In this document: positions 41,334 to 48,555 of the stretch, piece by piece
Layout: each line of letters begins with the position of its first letter
How positions within the stretch are numbered: the first letter of the stretch is position 1
NCBI RefSeq assembly: GCF_022899245.1
Contig: NZ_JALJAZ010000001.1
Location: forward strand, 1,767,501-1,831,500
Length of the DNA stretch: 64,000 nucleotides
Direction of reading: 5' to 3'
From: Falsirhodobacter halotolerans
Lineage (GTDB): Bacteria; Pseudomonadota; Alphaproteobacteria; Rhodobacterales; Rhodobacteraceae
Translations under genes and position numbers: made by a program
Notes under the pieces: generated by a model
Seen by the model: the letters and a program-made list of their open reading frames with translations, nothing else
Database searches by the model: none
What the model was told of the DNA's origin: nothing

Positions 41334-42568
41334 CGCGGCCTTGGTCCTTGCGACAAAGGCTGGTGCACCGGGTCGTTCTGGGTGCCTGCGCGGCGTGGTT
41401 GACGGGGGTGGGGCTGGCGGCCTTCGTCATATCGCACGAGATGTCCGAACTGATGGATGACAGTCTGGCCGGATCGGCCCGTCTCGCCCTCGCATTGTAT
41501 GAGGGGGCGGACAATCTTGGGGTTCTGGCGCTGGAGGACAGCGCGATTCGGATCATCGATGCGGGCACCACGATCACCGACGCCCCCTGGCCCCCTGTGC
41601 CGGCCGATGGCGGACAGGACATCCCCGGATGGCGGGTCTTTCGGCTGAGCGATCCCGCCGACAATCTTGTCGTCGAAGTGGGCCACACGAACATGTGGCG
41701 CCGGGACGAACTGCGCGAGAGCCTGACGTGGTTGATCGTCCTGATGCTGCCCGTGCTGCTGGCGGCCCCGATCGCGATACGGGGAACGGTGGGATCGGCG
41801 CTTCGGCCCGCCACCCGCTTTGCCGAGGATTTGCGCCAACGGTCCGCGCAGGACCTCTCTGCGGTGACGGCCCCCGACCTTCCGACCGAACTGGCCTCGC
41901 TTCCCACCGCGCTGAATGCCTATCTGGACGTGATCCGGGCCCGGATCGACGCGGAACGGCGGTTCGCCAACAATGCCGCGCATGAATTGCGAACACCACT
42001 GGCCGCCGCCTCGGCGCAGGCGCAGCTGATGGCCGCGGGACTGGCGGACTCGGATGCGGCCACCCGGCTTGCGGCAGCGTGCGGACGGATGGGGCGTCTG
42101 GTCGAGCGTCTTTTGGAACTGTCGCGGGCCGAAGCCGGAATGATCAGCGCCGGAACCTGCGATCTGGTGCAGGTGACGCGGGTGGTGATCGCGGAGGCTG
42201 GCATTCCGGTCGTGTTCGAAGACGACGAGATGGAACAGATGCCCGTCGCGGTCGATCCCGACGCGATGGCGATGATCCTGCGAAATCTTCTGGCCAACGC
42301 CAAGGCCCATGGCACAGGGAACATTCGGGTGATGCTGGCACCGGGGCCCGAGTTGCGAATTTCGAACTCGGTCGGGCCGGACGCCCAATTCCGCCACGCC
42401 ATCTTCGACAAATCCGCCATGTCGCAAGGAACGGGATTGGGCCTCGCGATCGTGGCGCAACTTGCCCAGGCGCAACGTATCGACATGGATTACGCCATGG
42501 CCGCCGGCCAAGCCACGGTGGTTCTAAGGTTTCAGCCCATTCACGTGTCGGAAAGCCGAACCTCCTGA
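41330..42568 (+). CDS. Sensor histidine kinase (PmrB/QseC-like)
   Basis: This 412-residue kinase has a first membrane segment (VVLGACAAWLTGVGLAAFVI, about 14-34) and a periplasmic loop of about 100 residues beginning SHEMSELMDDSLAGSARL. A second membrane segment (LIVLMLPVLLAAPIAI) follows, then a HAMP-like linker and HisKA with His218 in NNAAHELRTPLAAA. The ATPase domain has a LLANAKAHG N box and SQGTGLGLAIVAQ; the G1 region is short and degenerate. The GTG start overlaps the regulator stop. An ExxE pair is present at the loop start, but this position is generic in QseC-like sensors, so iron sensing is not proven. Confidence 0.88.
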   Translation: MTRPWSLRQRLVHRVVLGACAAWLTGVGLAAFVISHEMSELMDDSLAGSARLALALYEGADNLGVLALEDSAIRIIDAGTTITDAPWPPVPADGGQDIPGWRVFRLSDPADNLVVEVGHTNMWRRDELRESLTWLIVLMLPVLLAAPIAIRGTVGSALRPATRFAEDLRQRSAQDLSAVTAPDLPTELASLPTALNAYLDVIRARIDAERRFANNAAHELRTPLAAASAQAQLMAAGLADSDAATRLAAACGRMGRLVERLLELSRAEAGMISAGTCDLVQVTRVVIAEAGIPVVFEDDEMEQMPVAVDPDAMAMILRNLLANAKAHGTGNIRVMLAPGPELRISNSVGPDAQFRHAIFDKSAMSQGTGLGLAIVAQLAQAQRIDMDYAMAAGQATVVLRFQPIHVSESRTS

Positions 42569-43000
42569 CACTCTATGCTCGCCAAAGCAGCATGAGCCTT
42601 GTGGATTGTGCGGCAAGGCGGCCGGCTTGAAGAAAGCACGAAGCGGGCGATCGCCCCCAATGCGCCATCGGACACCACGTCCCAAGCGCGCTTTCGCCTG
42701 ACCAAAACCTGCCCCCCCCGCCTCGGGTGACCAGAAGCGGCAGGCGGGGCAACACGCATCCGGCCATGGCGGGCCGATCCCCAAGGGGTACACCGCCTTC
42801 TCACGCCCCATGGCGACCATCGTCTTGTCATCCTTCGCCAAAAAGCGGAATGAGCCCGCGCTCTGTAAGGCGCGTGCAAGGTTCAGGTCGCATGGCAGGT
42901 CCGAAGGAAGCCGGTGATCGCCGCAGCCCAATACCTGCGTGGGGGGGAACGCGCGACACGGAACGGCCCCGACCCTGTCACCTGCCACGAGGCCCTTTCC
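42569..43000. other. 432-base gap between the kinase and eptA
   Basis: No convincing gene. It holds the regulator box at 42863-42880, and the eptA start codon is 120 bases beyond that. The first 290 bases show no recognisable feature. Confidence 0.5.
42863..42880. promoter_or_regulatory. Candidate PmrA/QseB-type box upstream of eptA
   Basis: CTGTAAG-GCGC-GTGCAAG, read in the direction of eptA, matches CTGTAAG-GTTG-CTGCAAG upstream of the hemolysin operon with the same 11-bp period and orientation. Confidence 0.58.
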
Positions 43001-44623
43001 ATGCCCAACCTGCTTTTGCGTCGACCGGTTCTGTCGCCGTGGGTTTTGAACCTGATCACCGCCGCCTATGTCATGATCCTGTGCAACGCAGGCTTCTGGC
43101 GAACGCTTCACGGTGCACTTGGGACATCGGGCGACACTCTGGTCTTCGGGGCTGCGGTATTCGGGCTGACGCTGTTCACCTTCGCTTGCTTCACGTTGCC
43201 CTATGTGCAGCGGCCCGTGCTGGCGCTGCTGATCCTCGTGGCCTCGGCCGCAAGTTTTTATCAGTCCCGCTTCGGCATCCTGATCGACCGGGACATGATC
43301 CAGAACATCATGCGGACCACGCCCGCGGAATCGCGCCAGCTGATCACCGGCGATTACGTTCTGTATCTGGGGCTGACGGGGGTCCTGCCGGCCATGCTGG
43401 TCTTTCTGCCCCGGATCGCGCATCCCCGGCGGATGCAGTTGCTGTGGCGCTGGCCCGCCGGGATCGTGGCGACGCTGACGCTGACCTTGGGCCTGATCTA
43501 TTCCGACTACGCCACCATCGCGTCCACCGTTCGCGAACATCGCGAAATCCTCGGCTCTTACCAGCCCGGTGCGTCGATCGGCGCGGTGGCGCGGTATGTC
43601 CGGCTGCAGATGCGATCATCAAATCTGGTGGTCGAGGATCTGGGCACGGATGCCGCGAAGGGTCCACGTATCGAGGGGGCGGACAAACCCGTGCTTCTGG
43701 TGCTGTTCGCCGGTGAAACGGCCCGCGCGCAGAACTTCGGCCTGAACGGATATGCGCGCGACACCACGCCCGAACTGGCAAAGCGCGACGTGATCGCCTT
43801 CACCGACACCACCTCTTGCGGGACGGCAACGGCCGTGTCCATTCCGTGCATGTTTTCCCCGTTCACGCGCAGCGAATACAGCGAAACCAAGTTCCGCGGG
43901 TCCGAGAACCTGATGGATGTGCTGGAACATGCCGGTGTGAAAACCGTCTGGTGGGACAACAACACGGGATCGCAAAATGTCGCGGACCGGATTGAAACCC
44001 ACACCGTCGAGGCCACCCTCGATCCCGCCGCCTGCGCAAGCGGCGAATGCACGGATGCCGCCCTGCTTCCGATCATCCAGCAGACAGCCAACACCATGAC
44101 CGAAGACACCGTTCTTGTCCTGCACATGGCCGGCAGCCATGGCCCCGGCTATTACCAACGCTACCCGGACGGGTTCGGCGCATTCCAACCCGCCTGCACC
44201 ACGACCAACTTCCGCAAATGCACCACCGAGGAGATCGTGAACGCCTACGACAACTCCATTCTCTTTACCGATCATGTGCTGGCACAGGCCATCGACATGC
44301 TGGCCGCACAGTCGAGGGTGATACCGGCGGTGGTGTTTTTGTCCGACCACGGCGAAAGTCTGGAAGAAAACGGGCTGTATCTGCACGCGGCACCTCGGTT
44401 CATGGCGCCGGACGAACAGACCCACGTGCCCTTCGTGATGTGGCTGCCCCCCTCCTACACGGCGGCGATGCGGATCGACACGGCCTGCGTGAAGGCCAAA
44501 ACCTCCGCGCCGACCAGTCAGGACAACCTGTTCCACACCGTTCTGGGGATGATGGACATCACGACCAAGGTCCACGACCCTTCGCTTGATCTGACCGCCC
44601 AATGCCAGGGGGCCGGCGCATGA
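43001..44623 (+). CDS. eptA: Phosphoethanolamine transferase (EptA/lipid A type)
   Basis: This 540-residue inner-membrane enzyme has five N-terminal helices (about 12-165) and a periplasmic sulfatase-like domain (about 215-530). The nucleophile Thr240 lies in FAGETARAQNFGLNGY. Zinc-ligand motifs are LHMAGSHGPGYYQRYP, FLSDHGESLEENGLYLHA and DEQTHVPFVMWLPP, and disulphide-forming cysteines are present (TSCGTATAVSIPCMFS, FRKCTTEE). It moves phosphoethanolamine from phosphatidylethanolamine to lipid A, releasing diacylglycerol and lowering cationic-peptide binding. The ATG at 43001 is chosen over upstream codons because MPNLLLRRPVLSP is the usual start. It overlaps dgkA, which recycles the diacylglycerol. 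Confidence 0.93.
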   Translation: MPNLLLRRPVLSPWVLNLITAAYVMILCNAGFWRTLHGALGTSGDTLVFGAAVFGLTLFTFACFTLPYVQRPVLALLILVASAASFYQSRFGILIDRDMIQNIMRTTPAESRQLITGDYVLYLGLTGVLPAMLVFLPRIAHPRRMQLLWRWPAGIVATLTLTLGLIYSDYATIASTVREHREILGSYQPGASIGAVARYVRLQMRSSNLVVEDLGTDAAKGPRIEGADKPVLLVLFAGETARAQNFGLNGYARDTTPELAKRDVIAFTDTTSCGTATAVSIPCMFSPFTRSEYSETKFRGSENLMDVLEHAGVKTVWWDNNTGSQNVADRIETHTVEATLDPAACASGECTDAALLPIIQQTANTMTEDTVLVLHMAGSHGPGYYQRYPDGFGAFQPACTTTNFRKCTTEEIVNAYDNSILFTDHVLAQAIDMLAAQSRVIPAVVFLSDHGESLEENGLYLHAAPRFMAPDEQTHVPFVMWLPPSYTAAMRIDTACVKAKTSAPTSQDNLFHTVLGMMDITTKVHDPSLDLTAQCQGAGA

Positions 44624-45015
44624 CCCTGAACGTCCGTTCCGAACGCCCTTCGAAACCCCGCCCCCCCCGCGAGACCGGCCTTCGCCACCTCCTCGCCGCA
44701 GGGACATATACACTCGCAGGGGCACGACGTTTGGCCCGTGAAACGGCCGCACGTCATGAGATGGCGATTATCGCCCTTGGGATCGCATCGCTTTTGGCGA
44801 CCGGCGCATCCGCTCGCGACATCGGCGGTTTCTGCATCCTTTCGGCCGTGCTTCTGGCAATGGAGGCGATGAATACCGCGATCGAGGTTCTCACAGATCA
44901 TGTTTCTCCGGAGTGGTCGGAGCCTGCCAAACAGGCCAAGGACCTCGGCTCCTTGGCGTGCGGCCTCCTGATTGCCGTGGTCGTGGCGTATTGGGGGATC
45001 GTGATGTTCTTTTGA
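44620..45015 (+). CDS. dgkA: Diacylglycerol kinase (prokaryotic, DgkA)
   Basis: This 131-residue membrane enzyme has three helices. Family motifs are ARRLARETAARHEMAIIALG, the catalytic Glu in LLAMEAMNTAIEVL and the nucleotide/metal Glu with KQAKDLGSLACGLLIAV. It phosphorylates diacylglycerol to phosphatidate. The ATGA overlap with eptA couples the two functionally, since EptA makes diacylglycerol. The N-terminal tail (1-25) is longer and basic. Confidence 0.93.
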   Translation: MTLNVRSERPSKPRPPRETGLRHLLAAGTYTLAGARRLARETAARHEMAIIALGIASLLATGASARDIGGFCILSAVLLAMEAMNTAIEVLTDHVSPEWSEPAKQAKDLGSLACGLLIAVVVAYWGIVMFF

Positions 45016-45080
45016 AACGTCCGTCATTCCGGGGCCCGCGCCGGCATGATTGCAACGATATTATGCAAGTGCCGTGCCCC

Positions 45081-45150
45081 GTAACCTACCTCAGCTTACG
45101 GCGATGGGTTGAAGAGCTCATGTCGTGAGTGTCGGGTTTGACCGGATGTC
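45081..45150 (+). repeat. Left copy of a 70-bp imperfect direct repeat
   Basis: It matches 52211-52279 at about 77 percent (my hand alignment, one gap). On the minus strand it encodes DIRSNPTLTT-stop, against DIRFNPALAT-stop at the end of the NucS-like gene, so it is the tail of a lost homologue. It starts with GTAACCTACC. Confidence 0.6.
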
Positions 45151-45152
45151 TT

Positions 45153-45329
45153 TGAGCTACTCCCCGATCTTTTGACAGTTTTCGGGGATATTTAAGCGAT
45201 TGCCTGTGCCTGCCGGTCGGTTTCGGTTCTGTTGAAGTAGACCACGGCGGGGGGCAGCCCGCCATGGGCAGTGTGTGACCGGCGATGGTTATAGAAGGTG
45301 ACCCAAGCTCCGGTGGCGGCCTTTGCCTG
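45153..45329 (-). pseudogene. IS3-family transposase (orfB/integrase) C-terminal remnant
   Basis: On the minus strand 46 codons end at TAA (45192): AWVTFYNHRRSHTAHGGLPP, then VVYFNRTETDRQAQAIA. This is the typical rve-integrase C-terminus (FYNxxRPH-like) of IS3 elements. No start or DDE residues remain upstream, so it is a tail only. The likely IS end is the TGAGCTACTCCCC stretch beginning at 45153. Confidence 0.75.
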
Positions 45330-45353
45330 AGACCCTGTGTCCCAAGTATGCAG

Positions 45354-45363
45354 GTAACCTACC
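45354..45363 (+). repeat. GTAACCTACC decamer, second copy
   Basis: Identical decamers occur at 45081-45090, 45354-45363 and 52211-52220, all in the same orientation. The last two bracket the phage-lysis, ParB, recombinase and Fic genes. Confidence 0.4.
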
Positions 45364-45467
45364 CCCATTGGCGCGACGTGCCTGAGAGCACCTAGCGCTG
45401 GCCGAACTTCTCGGCCGCCGAAATTGCCTGCCGCGGTACCGGCGCGATCAAGATCAATACCGAAGCC

Positions 45468-46019
45468 ATGGACAAGTTACAGGCCCTGCGCGACCGGCTG
45501 GGCAAGCCGCTGATCGTGCGCTCGGCCTATCGCAGCCCCGAGCACAACCGCGCTGTCGGCGGGGCCCCGGCCTCGAAGCACATGCAGGCCACCGCCTTCG
45601 ACATCGCCATGTCGAACCATGATCCGGTGGCATTCGAGGCGGCGGCACGGGCCGTGGGCTTCCTCGGCTTCGGCTATTACCCCCGCTCCGGCTTCATGCA
45701 CATCGACCTCGGGCCTGCCCGGTCCTGGGGCGATGCGTTCCCGCCCCGGCCCGTGCCCTTCGCACCGGAACTGCCGCCCGCGCGCGAAGTCCTATCGGAA
45801 AGCCGCACGCTGCGCGGTGGCGGTGCGGCGGGTGCAGCCACCGTTGGCGCGGCCGGGGTGGAGGTGCTGCAGGACGTTCTTGCGGAAACCCAGTCCACAA
45901 TCCAGCCGCTGGTGCCCTACCTCGACACCTTGCGCTGGGTCCTGATCGCCATCGCGCTGATCGGCATTGCCGTCACCATCTACGCCCGGCTCGACGACTG
46001 GAAGCAAGGCCAGCGATGA
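45468..46019 (+). CDS. M15-type D-Ala-D-Ala carboxypeptidase/endolysin-like protein, 5-prime truncated
   Basis: The 183 codons from ATG 45468 keep the peptidase M15 zinc site: SAYRSPEHNRAVGG, SKHMQATAFDIAM (His and Asp ligands) and FMHIDLGP (His). The C-terminus has a membrane helix (WVLIAIALIGIAVTIYA). Codons before the ATG in frame (from 45396) spell RWPNFSAAEIACRGTG, the conserved start of prophage members, cut by a TAG at 45393. The original start has been lost at the island junction. Prophage homologues degrade peptidoglycan at lysis. Rz/Rz1-like genes follow with overlap, which supports a phage lysis module. Confidence 0.72.
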   Translation: MDKLQALRDRLGKPLIVRSAYRSPEHNRAVGGAPASKHMQATAFDIAMSNHDPVAFEAAARAVGFLGFGYYPRSGFMHIDLGPARSWGDAFPPRPVPFAPELPPAREVLSESRTLRGGGAAGAATVGAAGVEVLQDVLAETQSTIQPLVPYLDTLRWVLIAIALIGIAVTIYARLDDWKQGQR

Positions 46020-46261
46020 TTGGCCTGCTCCTGACTCATGGCCCGGTGCGAAAGGCGCTGGGCCTGATCCTCACCGCCGGAGCGATCCTGCTGTTCCTGT
46101 TCAACTTGCGTCGCGCCGATGAACGCGTCGGGCGCGCGGCCGAACGGCTTGAAGTCCGAGAGAGAAACGATGCCATCCACCGCCAGATGCTCGACGCCGC
46201 CGCCCGCCGCCCTCCTGATCGCGATGCTCTGGCTGAGCGCCTGCGCGATGGGCGGTTCTGA
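46016..46261 (+). CDS. Small membrane protein, Rz-like (inner-membrane spanin candidate)
   Basis: This 81-residue protein has an N-terminal signal-anchor helix (ALGLILTAGAILLFLFNL, about 14-31) followed by a charged coiled-coil-like region (RRADERVGRAAERLEVRERN) with an arginine-rich tail. It overlaps the M15 gene by four bases (ATGA) and contains the start of the next gene in another frame. This is the arrangement of phage Rz with nested Rz1. The assignment rests on architecture. Confidence 0.65.
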   Translation: MIGLLLTHGPVRKALGLILTAGAILLFLFNLRRADERVGRAAERLEVRERNDAIHRQMLDAAARRPPDRDALAERLRDGRF

Positions 46262-46415
46262 CGTCGGCGCTCCCTGTCCGCCCGTGGTCGACTGTTCGGC
46301 AGCCGATCAGGCGCGGGCCGCCGACGAGGTCGAAGCCCTGCCGGAAGGGGCCGTCATCGTCAGGATGCTGGGCGACTACGCCGTGTTGCGCGATCAAGCG
46401 CGGGCGTGCAGGTGA
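46170..46415 (+). CDS. Small lipoprotein nested with the Rz-like gene (Rz1-like outer-membrane spanin candidate)
   Basis: This 81-residue protein starts at ATG 46170 inside the Rz-like gene in another frame. It has a signal sequence with lipobox (ALLIAMLWLSACAMGG, Cys at about residue 25), then a short Pro/Cys-containing periplasmic domain (CPPVVDCSAADQARAADEVE). Nested Rz1 lipoproteins join Rz to fuse membranes at phage lysis. Together with the M15 enzyme this is a lysis cassette without holin, capsid or tail genes, so it is probably a remnant. Confidence 0.6.
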   Translation: MPSTARCSTPPPAALLIAMLWLSACAMGGSDVGAPCPPVVDCSAADQARAADEVEALPEGAVIVRMLGDYAVLRDQARACR

Positions 46416-46729
46416 AAGCTCTTCCAGGCAACTGCGCGAATGCAACTCCGTCTGCCTCAAAGGATTCGGGTTCCGGTGGAACGAGAAATTTAGGGGCTTC
46501 GCTATGATAAACGGGCGCATTCACCTTCGGCGGCGGATGCGCCTGCCCCTTTCAATGGCCGGAATCCGACCATTGGGCTGGCGAAAACTCTAGCCAGCCT
46601 GGCAGGCTCCGAGCGGGTTCGCCGCCATCCCCACCGCCGCCCTTGATCCGGCCCACTGTCCGGCGTCTCCTGCGGTCCCCGCGCTTTCGGGTCCGGGTCC
46701 CCATCGTTGATAGAAGGACAGTTGGCGAA
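46416..46729. other. 314-base gap between lysis remnant and ParB-like operon
   Basis: No gene seen. It follows the spanin-like gene and faces the stop of the second ParB-like gene. I find no tRNA, clear hairpin or repeat. Confidence 0.5.
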
Positions 46730-47665
46730 CTAATCGGCCTCACTGCTCCGCGCTTCCGTCGTGGGCGCTGGCTGCGCCAGGCCCGCGACGATCTGCCGAA
46801 ACTCGCCGAGGATTTCACCGTGGTTCTTGTCGAGGTAGCGGGCGAGACGGTCATTCTTCAGGAGCCGCTCGACATAGCGACCGGCCACCACCAGCCGAAG
46901 GTGATCGGGTCCAAGGGTGCCTTCGATCAGCTTTATGTTCTTTTGCAGGTTGGCCATCTCGGCCTTCATTCGCTCGGCTTGTTCGCGCGTTACGCCTGCA
47001 GGTGGCTTCTTTGCAGTTGGGTCAACTAGGTCTGTGGCGTCAGATGCTGCGAGGATCGCCTCGACATAGGGCACAGTGTAGTTGTTCGCGGCGATCATCA
47101 GTTCCGCCGCCTGAATCTGCCGCAGGGGCTTCATCTTCCGCAGGGACCGGAAGCTGTTGATCGGGCAGTGCCTGGCCTTCAGCAGTTCGGCTGCCTCCGG
47201 ACAGATGCCGTTCAGCAGGGTCCGCTTCTGTCGGATCAGCGCGATGTTCACATTCAAGGCTGCAGCGATACGGGCCTCCGATACGCCGCGCTCGACCGCG
47301 CGCAGGATCATCTTGTGCTCCTGGATCGTGGCGAGGCAACTGATGCGCTTGTTGTAGGTAAAGGATTCGTCGTCGGTCGCCACCAGGCAGGTGACGGTCG
47401 TCTCGCCCAGTTCCTTCAGAACATGGAGCCGAACATGGCCATCCAGAAGGATGAAGGATCCGTCCTGCCCAGCCGCGCGGGCGACCACCGGCGGTTCGAT
47501 CAGCCCGACCTCGCGGATCGACGCGGCGATCTGCCCATATTTCTGACTCTTGGTCACGGTGACTGGCAACTGCTTGACCGGCAGGATCGCATCGATCGGG
47601 ATCGTGCGGAGGTTCGCCTCGAATCCCGGGTTCTTCGGCGGAGGCATTTTCCCCATGTGTGTCAT
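46730..47665 (-). CDS. ParB-like protein with RepB C-terminal-type domain
   Basis: This 311-residue protein has an N-terminal ParB/Srx nuclease-like domain (about 18-110) with IDAILPVKQLPVT, SIREVGLIEPPVV and ILLDGHVRLHVLKELGE. An HTH follows (RGVSEARIAAALNVNIALIR), then a C-terminal region resembling the plasmid RepB partition family (FRSLRKMKPLRQIQAAELM and AEMANLQKNIKLIEGTLG). No RepA, ParA or RepC lies nearby, so this is not a plasmid partition locus. It is the third gene of recombinase-ParB-ParB, overlapping the previous by four bases, and may assist site-specific recombination or act as a regulator. Confidence 0.82.
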   Translation of the reverse strand: MTHMGKMPPPKNPGFEANLRTIPIDAILPVKQLPVTVTKSQKYGQIAASIREVGLIEPPVVARAAGQDGSFILLDGHVRLHVLKELGETTVTCLVATDDESFTYNKRISCLATIQEHKMILRAVERGVSEARIAAALNVNIALIRQKRTLLNGICPEAAELLKARHCPINSFRSLRKMKPLRQIQAAELMIAANNYTVPYVEAILAASDATDLVDPTAKKPPAGVTREQAERMKAEMANLQKNIKLIEGTLGPDHLRLVVAGRYVERLLKNDRLARYLDKNHGEILGEFRQIVAGLAQPAPTTEARSSEAD

Positions 47666-48555
47666 GCTCTTGGCTCCCGCAACCCGTCGATGATGATGCG
47701 CGGCAGGCTGTCGAGGCCCTCGGCACGGAGCAGCGTTAGAAAGTTTTCGTCCTTCAGCAGAGACTGCAATGCCGCATCGAGAAACAGGAGGCTGCTTCGC
47801 GTCGACTGCGCCCTGCGGACCATGTCCTGCTGTCGCTCGGCCTCGGCGCGATAGGCTTTGACCAGCGCGGCAGAAGTCATTCGCGCGCGTGGCTGTTTGT
47901 TCCGCGCGCCACCTCGCTGTTTGCCGTGGCGCTGGCGCAACTCAACCAGCCGCCGCGCCTCCAGCAATTTCTTTCCGCGCAGTTCACCGGAGGCATAAGC
48001 AGCCTCCAGCGCCTTCTGCACGTCCTTCTCCTCGGCCCGCGTGATGTAGAGCGCGACGCTGAGCGGCATCTGCCCGGTCTCGACCGCGATCAGCAGTCGT
48101 TCCTCACCGTTGGCAATCAACTCGCCGATTTCATGGACATAGGCGAGGGAAAGCCCCGTCTTGTCGGCGATCTGATGGTCTGAATATCCCCGGTCGCGCA
48201 GGATGGCGATGTCCTGCAACAGCTCGAGCGGCCGCTGCTGGCGGCGGGCGATATTCTCGATCACGCTGCGCAGAAGGCGCTCGGGCTCGCTCGCATCCAC
48301 GACGATGGCCGGAATCTGGGTTTCCCCAAGGGCGACATAAGCCTCCATCCGACCCTGACCGCAGACCAGACGGTAGGAGACTCCCGCCTCTTCATCAACT
48401 CGGGCGACAGTGATCGGCTTTTTCAGCCCGACCCTGCCGATACTGTCGACAAGCGCGCGGAAGGTCTTTTCCGAGCGTTCACGCGGGTTCTCCACCGTGA
48501 TGGCGGAAATCGGGATGATCTGCACTTCGTCCCGCATCTCGACTTCGCTCACCAT
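47662..48555 (-). CDS. ParB N-terminal domain protein
   Basis: This 297-residue protein has a ParB/Srx domain (about 12-105): IPISAITVENPRERSEKTF, SIGRVGLKKPITVARV, YRLVCGQGRMEAYVALGE with the GxxR box, and ENIARRQQRPLELLQDI. An HTH follows (GYSDHQIADKTGLSLAYVHE), then a long charged helical tail (about 190-285). The start overlaps the recombinase stop by seven bases and the stop overlaps the second ParB-like gene, so all three are cotranslated. Function in the element is unknown. Confidence 0.85.
   Translation of the reverse strand: MVSEVEMRDEVQIIPISAITVENPRERSEKTFRALVDSIGRVGLKKPITVARVDEEAGVSYRLVCGQGRMEAYVALGETQIPAIVVDASEPERLLRSVIENIARRQQRPLELLQDIAILRDRGYSDHQIADKTGLSLAYVHEIGELIANGEERLLIAVETGQMPLSVALYITRAEEKDVQKALEAAYASGELRGKKLLEARRLVELRQRHGKQRGGARNKQPRARMTSAALVKAYRAEAERQQDMVRRAQSTRSSLLFLDAALQSLLKDENFLTLLRAEGLDSLPRIIIDGLREPRA

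Larger units (their letters stand above)
45016..45467. other. Island junction without an intact gene
   Basis: This stretch contains the left 70-bp repeat (45081-45150), an IS3-type transposase tail (45192-45329), a GTAACCTACC decamer (45354) and the orphaned N-terminal codons of the M15 peptidase (from 45396). It looks like successive insertions at the edge of the island. Confidence 0.6.

Noticed and set aside
41330-41700. Iron-sensing ExxE motif in the kinase
   Set aside because: The EMSE in the sensor loop is at a position that is generally acidic in QseC-like kinases, so it is not evidence of iron sensing.
42569-42862. Possible gene remnant upstream of eptA
   Set aside because: Frames exist on both strands but none shows a family motif or a ribosome site.
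46730-48555. Plasmid partition/replication locus (RepABC)
   Set aside because: ParB-like domains are present but no RepA/ParA ATPase or RepC is nearby, and the genes overlap a recombinase gene.
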